Of a DNA stretch of 64,000 nt, positions 55,867-64,000 are shown piece after piece. Source of the stretch: Hymenopellis radicata. Taxonomy: Eukaryota; Basidiomycota; Agaricomycetes; Agaricales; Physalacriaceae. Where the stretch lies: assembly GCA_015501595.1 (NCBI GenBank), contig JADNRX010000208.1, forward strand, positions 32,262 to 96,261. The letters are read 5' to 3'. The position numbers were made by a program, and so were the translations under genes. Positions within the stretch are counted from its first letter, which is position 1; every line of letters begins with the position of its first letter. The notes below the pieces were generated by a model. The model was not told where the DNA came from and did no database searches. It was given only the letters and a program-made list of their open reading frames with translations.

Positions 55867-56085
55867 GGCGACAATGAACAGCTTGATGCGTCTCGCGGAT
55901 AACTTGTGTGAGGAGGAGAGGGCGTCCATCATCAGTGCTCTTCAAAATGCCTCTTGTTCGCCTGGTAGTAAGGCTGTCCCTTCATCACCTGTTGAAGAAA
56001 TACCTTCTTTATCCAGGTCCCCTCCTACTCATGAATTTAAAGGTGCACAATGCTTCCCTTCACTCTCACTTTTGTCCTTCTAACA
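55867..56085 (+). pseudogene. 3' part of the unknown gene interrupted by KDZ copy 2
   Basis: Starts with the second GGCGACA and reads MNSLMRLADNLCEEERASII, then PGSKAVPSSPVEEIPSLSR, up to a possible donor near 56040. In the pre-insertion state its frame joins SSPTPSSKEDC from 44240-44265 without a stop. Family unknown. Confidence 0.5.
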
Positions 56086-56529
56086 GATTTCACATTCCTC
56101 AGATCTAACCAAATACTACTAGGGCTTTGTCTACACTAGGAAACAGCATTCAACTCGTTTTCTACTTGTTCGCTATATGTAAGGCATCAGAAACGCGCCT
56201 TTAATTCGCCAAATCAATGTTAATTGAGGCCGACTCGGGCTTGACGACAACAACCGTAGAAACAATGCCAAAGAGTGAATGGTAGCTCCAGAGAACGATA
56301 CTCGCCTGGATGTAGCCATGCTACAAGGTACTGAACGAGCTGCGTCAGACCGAATACAGGGAATAAGATCACAATGGACGCACGATAATGAGTGGCAGGG
56401 GGTGATTCAGCATCTGCGCGCCATTTGGCGACATCGAGGCCGTCAGTGTAGAAGACAGTATGCTAAGCGACGGCCAGGGGCTTGAGGATGGACTGCGAAA
56501 GCGCAGCGCTGTAAGGCTAAACAAAAGGA
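56086..56529. other. Intergenic stretch, no gene seen
   Basis: Short frames without features. The right part may be more of the fatty-acid-synthase relic. Confidence 0.4.
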
Positions 56530-56860
56530 CCTGTAGATGTCGAAAAGAGCTTGAAGTTCATCAAAGCGTACTTCGTTGGTGCCCTGACCGTCGAAAAGGC
56601 GAAGGTGGTTGCCTTGCCGTCAGTCGCGGCATTGAGAAGTGCCAACAGAACCGGCTGGAATAGCGGCGACTTGCTGGGCGCGCGAGAGCAGCCAACGCCT
56701 TGTAGGAGGATGTGAGAATGACTTTCCGGACCTCGACGTCGAAGCCGGAGGCGAGGGTGTGGATATCGTTGAGGGGAAATGTAGGCCGTCGTGAAAAAGT
56801 TGGAGACGTTTAGAAGGATGGGGACGCACACCTGGGGGTCCTTCTCCAAATGCGTCTATG
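56530..56860 (-). pseudogene. FAS1: Fatty acid synthase (beta-type N-terminal acetyltransferase region) relic
   Basis: On the minus strand, across at least two frame changes: DPQVCVPILLNVSNFFTTAY, then NDIHTLASGFDVEVRKVIL with SSYKALAAL, and, frameshifted again, GKATTFA, LFDGQGTNEVRFDELQALF and DIYR. The last part matches the start of the acetyltransferase (SAT) domain of fungal FAS, whose usual form is F-G-G-Q-G-x-x-x-x-Y-x-x-E-L. Only about 110 codons remain, with no promoter or flanking exons, so it is an isolated fragment. Confidence 0.7.
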
Positions 56861-57108
56861 AGCGATTACTCATGGGCGAACTCATCTGAGGTTCTCTGCA
56901 AGATTGGCCGTAGCACGTCCGGACAGGAAGTGGCACCTGGAAAAACGCGTAAAACGATGAGACAGAACGGGCGGTGAGCAGACTCCATACTGTCCTAAGC
57001 AAACGATGATAGAAGGGGAAAAGGAGAAAAGACCGCGTCGTCGCGGTCATGATGGTCGCGGGTAGGAATACCTTGGTCCGCTCAATCCTGACTTTCCCGT
57101 TCACGTCC
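56861..57108. other. Short gene-free stretch with a dispersed repeat
   Basis: Contains the patch at 56905-56985 that resembles 43498-43570. Nothing else seen. Confidence 0.4.
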
Positions 57109-57252
57109 ATGCCAAAGACCAAACGTGGCCACGTCAAGCATCGCACCGCGCCACGGTCCTCAAAGAAGTACTGGTGCGACTGCACCAACTTTGACTGCTA
57201 TGGAGGCAGTTGGGTGTTGCACAGAACTCTTGTGCGGCACGCCCAGCAAAAG
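57109..57252 (+). pseudogene. Transposon-type zinc-finger N-terminus
   Basis: MPKTKRGHVKHRTAPRSSKK then YWCDCTNFDCYGGSWVLHRT, then VRHAQQK before a possible donor (GTGAGA). The spacing C-x-C-x4-C-x-G-G...T...H is that of the N-terminal finger of several Agaricomycete transposon proteins. No transposase follows; the next open frame belongs to a different protein. Confidence 0.4.
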
Positions 57253-57334
57253 GTGAGATCATACTTTTTCTGGCGCCATTCCTCCTCTTAATAGAGTTTA
57301 GAAGGAAGCAGCAGAAGAGAGGCGTGCTATTTGT

Positions 57335-58542
57335 CCCGGATATGTGGACGCGCCGCGCGAAATTCAGGAGCTCATTGAACTGTGGACTTTGGAGTCACTC
57401 CACACGTCCACACTCTCTGCTCTCTTCACCCCAGCCAGCAGCATCACGTACTATGAATACCGACATTTCAGCCGCCAGCTGGGAGTCCGGCTCTGTGACG
57501 AGGATAACGTGCGTTCTCTCCCATACCAATCAATTGTAAACTAACTCTGCTCAGATACAGAAATTCTTGGACCTCGTCGATGCCAATCAGACACTGCTTC
57601 AGCAGTGGCTGAAGCGTACCAAAAAAACTGTTCGCCTCTCTCAGTACTCCTTCCACAACATCACGGCTCTCGACACCAATTTGGAGGACCTCCCTGATGA
57701 TACGACGGGCTTTCGTCACCTCCGACTTCGAGATCTGACGCTCCGCTACTGGCCGTGGAATGATGGGTCAATGCTCGATACCCTGACGGAGTGGGCGGAA
57801 TGGGAGCAATGGAGCGTATTAGAGAAGCTTCGACTGATGGCGCATGCAAGCGAGGAATATGAAAAAGTTCGCATACTTTTCTAACTATATCATAATCCTC
57901 ACATCTTTGTAGAAACAGTACCAATCCCTTGCAGATGATGAAGATGAGTGGTTCATGGATCCCTTGTTTGGACACCTTCTCCGGAGGTTTATCAACCTCA
58001 AGGTCTTTGCGCTCTCTCACCCGTCTCCCCTTGTTCGCCTCACTTATGGGTGGGACTCTGATGAGAGGCAGATACACCTTTCCGACAATGATGACGAGGG
58101 AGACGGCGAGGAAATCGTGGCTCTGGACCCCAATTGTTTCAGTCACGAGTTGTCTCTCATCAAACGTTGGGACCATCCCAACCTCCAGCGTGTTTTCTTA
58201 TTTCACGCATTCTGTGAAGACTATTCTCTGAGTTGTACTCCCAGATTATCCCACAACCTCTCCTCGTATCCATGTGGTATCCTCAGCGAGTGGGTTCAGG
58301 AAACTGGTGGATGGCGGAGGAAAGATTCTGTGAAGGAGGATATTGACCATAGGATAAGTATGATGTTATTTGGTGACTTTTGGCGTGATCCATGGGACAT
58401 GGAGCCATACTTTGCTGTCATTGGAGGTGACGATTCAACATATCACACTTTGGTAGGGGGGCCGAGGAACATAACTAGTTTCACAATAATAAAATCCCAT
58501 GTTCTTATATTTTGTCAGACGTTTCTTACGCTACGATACTGA
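57335..58542 (+). CDS. F-box/LRR-like protein, 5' end undefined
   Basis: Three exons: one ending GVRLCDEDN (about 57506), the next starting IQKFLDLVDANQTLLQQWLK (57555) and ending HASEEYEK (about 57862), the last running from QYQSLADDEDEWFMDPLFGH to TLRY at 58542. The segments HLRLRDLTLRYWPWNDGSML, LRRFINLKVFALSHPSPL and HPNLQRVFLFHAF have the Leu spacing of fungal F-box-associated LRR proteins. The F-box and a start codon are not seen; the first exon opens after a possible acceptor near 57335. It may be truncated by the zinc-finger fragment. Function unknown. Confidence 0.5.
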
Positions 58543-58829
58543 CTAGTCCGTTCGACAGGTGTACAGTAGAGTAGGTAAATAATTAGGCTAGTCTTGTAAC
58601 ACGGCGCATAGTGACTAGTCGCGACATGATATGATAAGTTGGATGAGGCGTTATTGGGCTTGACGTCCGCGTCGATATCGAACCGCCCTCGCGAGTCGCC
58701 TTGGCTCACGTAAGAACGTCCCGGGCGTGAGTGTGGTTGGGGTCTCAAGCACCCTCGAGAATATTCCCCAGAGGCTCCCCATCACTTGAAGAACGTCGGG
58801 TGTGTCTGGTACACTCGTCCCATTGGGCG
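58543..58829. other. Short gene-free stretch
   Basis: 3' regions of convergent loci; nothing seen. Confidence 0.4.
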
Positions 58830-60165
58830 GGGCCTGTCCGTTGGACCGGCCCCACTGTTGCCCTTCTTTTTCTTGCGTCCGCGGTTCGTACGGGATTCAG
58901 AGGAGGCAGCTGCACGGTCGTTATGGCTCATGCGCGCCTTTCGCGATTCTTTCAAGGCAACGGTGAAGTCACGTCTCGGAAACAGTGCACGATCCCTCTC
59001 GTGCGGTAGAATTCGAGTCGTTGAGGTTGGGCTCTGATAAGGTCATCCAGACTTGGTGGTTGTCGACTCTGCGAGCTGACGCGATGGAATCTTCTCGTGG
59101 AAGAAATGTACATACTTGGCGTCAATGTCGTTAGGATCTAACGACGTAGATCAGTGATATGTTTGACCTGTTTGAATTGAGATACGTACCGACTTTGAGT
59201 ACGCGTTCAGCAACATCATCAAACACGCTTCCTCCCTGCATGACCATCACGCTTGATGCGATCTCGTCCGCTTTATAGGCTTCGGCCAATTTCTGGACCG
59301 CCAAAGCTCGTAGTCTGTGAATACGCATGGCAGACATGGCAACGTTCCTCCCGTTCCTGCCGATATTCCCATAGGGTTGATACCTAGTGTCTGAGCCGCA
59401 GCCCAAGGACTACCATTTATACCTCCCGCACACCGCCGAAGCTCGGCAGCGCTTAGTCCGGAAGTTGCTCTAACAGAGAGCTCCGCCGCCTCGTCTATCA
59501 GTCGCCGAATTGAAGTCACGTTCCGAAACACGCCTGGGTCAATAGGTGGCGGCGTAGCCTTGCCTGGTTTGGGTGGGGGAATGGGAGCAGGCATAGGGAG
59601 CTGCGCGAACGCGCTACTCGATCGAGGGGAGTCGTCGTTGAATACTCTGTCCTGGATACGATTCGGAGCAGGGGATGTCGGAGACGCGGTAACTGATGGC
59701 ATTTCTGGATTCTGAGGCGAATGTAGCAGGATCCAGATTGAGAACGAGCAGAGAATCCAAGAGTTCGATAGGCAATTGCAACCATGGACCCTGTCCGACT
59801 TGTCAGTAATAAAATAGGACAAAAATTCTAGCGCGTACGTGATACGAGCTATATATCGCCAGTGCTTGTTTCTGATACGGAGGACAGGATGCTGCCCATC
59901 GTTTCCAGCGCTGTCGGCTATATTGGCAGAGGCGCTGTCGGCCTTGTTTTTACCGGATTTCTTAGCTTTCTTTTTCTTCTTTTTCTTGGGTGGCCCCAGT
60001 AATAACCGGTACCTCCTCCGCGTCGTCCAGCAGTGAGGAACCGTCCCGGAAAGTATGGAAGTCGGTGTTTCAGCCAAATCCATATCGTCAGAATCTGGAG
60101 ACTGTGGAGTATTGCATGGCGAGTACGGCGGCGACATTAGAGGTCGTGAGCAGTGTGAAAGCAAA
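58830..60165 (-). pseudogene. Conserved fungal TPR-type protein, frameshifted
   Basis: The minus strand shows a Ser/Pro-rich start, a lysine run with KKAKKSGKNKADSASANI, NKHWRYIARI, then after an intron LQLPIELLDSLLVLNLDPA, PIPPPKPGKATPPPIDPGVF, TSIRRLIDEAAELSVRATSG, NVAMSAMRIHRLRALAVQKL, ADEIASSVMVMQGGSVFDD, and after another intron DPNDIDAKYVHFFHEKIPSR. From here the frame breaks: QPQRLEFYRTRGIVHCFRD and FTVALKESRKAR lie in two further frames, and RGRKKKKGNSGAG follows. The last part resembles a tetratricopeptide-like helical protein common in Agaricomycetes; I cannot name it. At least three frame breaks between 59090 and 58900, plus one near 59380, make it a pseudogene or poorly sequenced. 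Confidence 0.55.
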
Positions 60166-61039
60166 GACCGAACAGAAGCTGTGGGCAGGACTCAGCACCA
60201 AAGTGCAAAATGAGGAAAAGAATGAGGAAAAGAACACACCTGAAATTGTCCGGGATTATCGAGACCGTGTTTTTTTTTGCGGGCCACCGCACGAGTGATC
60301 CTGTATGTCCCACACGGCGGAAGACAGCGAACGATTCGAACTAAAGACGCGTAATGACACGTCCTTAAGCAAAACGGGACCACATATGGCCTGTCCGTTC
60401 CATCAGCGTTAGGTGGCAACTAAACAAAGAAAAATGTAAGGCTATGGAGGTAACATGAAGAAGAGGGGACGTACCTGCCACAGTCCCTTGTTGGAGGCAT
60501 AACGGCAAAAACCAAAAGTAGCGAAAATTGCAGGGCAAAGGCCGAGTCTCGAAGAGTTAAAGCACGCAAGCGCAGAATACAGGCGTCTAACCGTCCTCGT
60601 GCTTAAAGCAACTCAGGCAGACAACAGGCAAAATACACAGCACGCAGGGAAACTGTGTATCGAGGCCGAACTGTTTTCTTTGCAGCGGTCACCATGATAG
60701 TGTGAAGACAAGTAGCGAAAGCGATCGGACCGATCATCCGAGTGGCGATCGTGCTTGCTTTTTCGGTGCTAAGTTGCTTTCTTACCACCATGATGCACGC
60801 GTGGGCCCTCCCATCGAGGCCGCTCTGTCCGACATAAGCCCTCAACTGCAGGCAGCACATCATCCTTCTATGTGGTCTAAGCCCTCTTATGGGCCGACCC
60901 GACGGTCCGCGGCCCACACCGTTTTTGCCTCTCGACGTCGCCAAGCTGTTGTCTTCATGCCGTCAAACAGGCTATCTTTGGCTTTCACAACGCCTTGGAC
61001 GACGTACACGAGCATGCGCGGCCGCGACCTGCACTACTA
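60166..61039. other. Degraded stretch left of the RAV1 relic
   Basis: No gene recognised. A minus frame at 60603-60944 and a plus frame at 60702-61040 overlap; the latter could be decayed RAV1 sequence. Confidence 0.4.
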
Positions 61040-61560
61040 AATAGCCTCGTTCTCCTCCTTGGTGCGTTGTCGTCGGTTTACGCGAACAATTACTTACTAG
61101 AGTTTGTGGAGGCAGGCGGCATGGCATAAGGAGCAGGGTCTCATGCTGAAATTTCCAGCAAATGATTTTAGTGAAGATCGTTGGAAGACGGCTGCTCTCA
61201 AGAACGCGTATGCTTTACTTGGGAAACGTCATTTTGGTGAGTAACTTTTTGTTAGCGTTGTTGTCGTGTGCTCATTGAGAGGTAGAATACGCTGCTGCGT
61301 TCTTCCTGCTTGGACAGTCATTGAAGACGCTGTGAACGTGTGCATTAGACAACTAGGGGACTTCCAGATCGCCATAACCATCGCGCGCGTTGTAGAGCAA
61401 AGTAACGAGGGCCCTGTTTTCCTGGATATTCTCAAAACACGGTGCTATCGATAGCATTCAAGGATGGGAATCGGTGGCTCGCGAGTTGGGCGTCAGTCCA
61501 TGCCGCCAGCGTAGAAGACGCCTCCCGAATGACCCGACCCTCGCTGCCTACGGATTCATT
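61040..61560 (+). pseudogene. RAV1: RAV1 (RAVE complex subunit 1) C-terminal relic
   Basis: The plus strand reads LWRQAAWHKEQGLMLKF, ANDFSEDRWKTAALKNAYAL and LGKRHFGE up to an intron-like gap, then EYAAAFFLLGQSL, and one base out of frame DAVNVCIRQLGDFQIAITIA with RVVEQSNEGPVFLDIL, followed by SIAFKDGNRWLASWA in a further frame. This block is the conserved C-terminal part of Rav1/DmX-like proteins, which promote V-ATPase assembly. A base is missing at about 61326 (AAGACG for AAGGACG). The rest of this very large protein is not here. Confidence 0.7.
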
Positions 61561-63535
61561 GCCTCCACTTTGACTCTCAACGCACTCCATGCCCGCCAGC
61601 ATACAAGGCGTCTCACAAATGACACAAACCTCTAGAATACTTGTCGCTGGATCCAAGGCTTCCGCTTTGCGAGTTGGCCCATGATTGATAGGTGGGTTTT
61701 CGTTCCACCACATTCATCCCATTTCGTTAATTCGCGCCCTCTTATAAGTCCCGTCTCCCCGACTGTCGTCGATCAGCTTGCTTACAAGCTTTGTTATCTA
61801 GTCTTGAATTCGACACTGATGTCGACGCGTCCAACGACGCACTCGGCGAACTCTGATGGCCTTGTTGTTGGGTATTGAGGGGCCAAAGGCTTTCTTGGTG
61901 CGTTATCGTTGGCGCACTATTCATTTTGCTTACTTTAGTCGTTAGCTCTCTTTCAGGCGCTGTCGTTGGCATTCTACGTCGAGTTAGCATTTGATACAGC
62001 AACTACGCTCGGCGTTCAAGACGCTTTGAAGTTCGGACTGGATAATGTGCAAGATTTACGGGTGCTGTGGAAGACATTCAATTGTGCGGTGCTCCTCTCT
62101 CATCGCGAATCTGCGCTTAATATTTTCCTTAGGCTGCGTGCACGAAGCCGCCTTTGACGTCGAGTGTCTAATGTCGGCTTATCTCGTTACTTTTCGGACG
62201 ACCTTGAAGCGTATTTCCTTCCCTTCAACTCGTGCTGGATGATGGTCATACTACTACTCAACCCTACCTGGACATTCTGTACATGCTTCGTTAGTACTTG
62301 TACCGCCTAGTTTACCGAAACTTATGTACTGTAGGAAATACCATATTGTTCCATTCATGCAGCGAGTTGTGATCTAAAGCGACTTCTGCGGCGGATGAGG
62401 GTGGGATATAGCTTGTCTACCGTGACGCTCGTAGGATTCATCGCTCGCTTGTAAGTCGAGAGGGAAATGGACTGGGCGAAGGACGCAGACGACGACGTTG
62501 AACAACCGCGAGTATCGGCCTGAGAAATGCGACGAGATGGTGATAAGCACTTGAGTACCCCGTGCGTGAGGTCGTCGGCGTTGTCTTGAGAATTATTTCC
62601 TTGTCTAGATGTTGAACTTTCGAACCAGTGCCATTACAAGGTAACGTACATACCTTTCCCAATTCTCTGGAACCGAACATGAGGGATTAACGGTCAAATT
62701 TTTCAGATCCAATATCTTCGAATGCGGTCGTTGTTGATTGTTGCCTTGTTACGTGGCGCTGGGTGTTCCTTGTCGTTCTGGACTAAATTCAGCTGCCACG
62801 CTCTCATCCTGACAAGGTAAGCGTACCCGTATAACTAATCTATGACATTGTAATTGATGCTACCAATCACAGGTACTCTGGATTGCCGTCAGAGTCCAGT
62901 ATAGACCGATGAATTGATGAAGACTTACCGAGTTTCCTAGAATCAATGTCGCCATGCTTCCATTCAAGTTCTCCCACGCGTACTCCGGCCTGTATTCGAC
63001 AAGGCGAGGCTACAGAACTCGGCCTTGTTTTCCGCCCGCCGCCTCAAGACCATTTGCAGGCGACACGATTTTTATTAGGCTCTCGAGGAATTAGGATGGG
63101 TCACGGTGCTAGATTGAGATGGGGGACATCGAGCTCGTCGTTCGGGATGACATTGATGGTAGTGATGGGATGCCGCTAGTCACTATGCCTTCGAACTGGG
63201 ATACACCAAATGGCTATTGGAGTGCATACATTCTCCTTGCCGGAGTGGCATTCTAGATCTGGACAGCGGTTAATTCATGTTCTCCAAATGCGCCTTTATT
63301 GATAGAACATTCGTAGGACGCGTTCGGGGCTAACCTATCCTGCCTCTCAGCACACCGAAGATCTATGTAACGGCATTGATGTTGGTCTTCCTATTCACCA
63401 TGAACCCAATGTCCTAATACAATCGCGTTCACATGGCTTCAACAAATGACACGAGGAAAAATACACAATTACTACTACTACTACTTCAGAAATCCAGCAT
63501 TCTAAAGCTAGCTGTCTTGTTCTTTGCCTTTCCGC
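61561..63535. other. Degraded region without an identifiable gene
   Basis: Many short frames on both strands, none with a domain I recognise. No repeat or transposon terminus seen. Confidence 0.45.
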
Positions 63536-64000
63536 TCAACCTCGTGCTACGACGTACGCCTGCATGAGATTCTGCGGCGGAACTTCTGCTCTTTCGTCTT
63601 TTGGACGGACCTGCCGTGTGATCAGCCGGCTGGGGGCTGGCAGGTCGATTCCCCGGTGACGTTTCCGAGAGTCGTCATCATCAGCGCTGTCGTTGTCATT
63701 GTTCCTTCGTTTTTTAGGGTTTGAAAACGCGGGAGGTGGTGGTGGCTGATTGGGAAAATCATTTATGGAGATGGGTTCCATTTTCTAATGATATCAGCCA
63801 TCATTCACGTCCAACAGGCAAGGCACTCACAAAACTGCGTGGAAGAATATGCAAAACCTCATATGTCTCTATCTCCATCTCGGTCACTACACAGGCAGAG
63901 AGCACTGCATCTCTCCCAGCAATATACAGTGCTTCTTCGTCAGTTCGCTTAGTAAGGAAGCCTTGACCTAACTGGTGATACATATCGTATGGCAAGGCGT
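63536..64000 (-). CDS. 3' end of an unknown gene running off the right edge
   Basis: Minus-strand exons: YDMYHQLGQGFLTKRTDEE through VVTEMEIETYEVLHILPR (about 63995-63830), an intron, then KMEPISINDFPNQPPPPPAF, a basic/acidic stretch (KKRRNNDNDSADDDDSRKRH) and QNLMQAYVVARG with a stop at 63536-63538. The C-terminal segment looks like a nuclear localisation region. No family recognised, and the 5' part is outside the window. Confidence 0.5.

Overview
The window is nuclear DNA of a filamentous basidiomycete, almost certainly an Agaricomycete. Genes are split by many introns of about 45-60 bp with GT...AG ends, intergenic distances are short, and recognisable proteins (PAM18, SF3a66/PRP11, Mo25, SEC31, SDH2, EFM4, catalase, a Ppo-type fatty-acid dioxygenase) are of fungal type. 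FunK1-like kinases and KDZ transposons also point to this group.

The dominant structure is a pair of almost identical class II transposons of the KDZ (Kyakuja-Dileera-Zisupton) superfamily in opposite orientation. Copy 2 is complete: 44273-55866, about 11.6 kb, bounded by the 7-bp direct repeat GGCGACA. Copy 1 (1-8338) is its reverse complement and runs off the left edge. Each carries (i) a CxC-zinc-cluster/KDZ transposase, (ii) a divergently transcribed pair made of an HMG-box-like protein gene and a small gene with a SUMO-interaction-type motif, (iii) a central stretch with four perfect or near-perfect DNA hairpins, plus a fifth before the transposase, and (iv) TTAAG-rich subterminal arrays. 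In copy 2 all three genes read through; in copy 1 each is broken by single-base run-length differences.

Between the copies (8339-44272, about 36 kb) lies host sequence. From left to right: a kinase-like gene relic cut by copy 1; a gene-poor stretch with an 11-bp tandem repeat; catalase; a Ppo dioxygenase; EFM4; a sirtuin relic; a roadblock/LC7 protein; a kinase-like gene; a Q/P/Y-rich protein; a GH53 galactanase that lacks its nucleophile segment; a FunK1 relic; PAM18; a small membrane protein; PRP11; Mo25/HYM1; tRNA-Thr; a hAT-type MITE; SEC31; SDH2; a Myb/SANT-like gene facing a Harbinger-type transposase remnant; and degraded sequence up to copy 2.

Right of copy 2 (55867-64000) is mostly decayed: the other half of the open frame interrupted by copy 2, a fatty-acid-synthase relic, a zinc-finger fragment, an LRR/F-box-like gene, a broken conserved gene with a lysine-rich start, a RAV1 relic and the 3' end of an unknown gene. 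The picture is a core block of housekeeping genes bordered by recently mobile KDZ elements and gene fragments. Exon boundaries are read by eye from splice sites and reading frames and have not been checked against transcripts.
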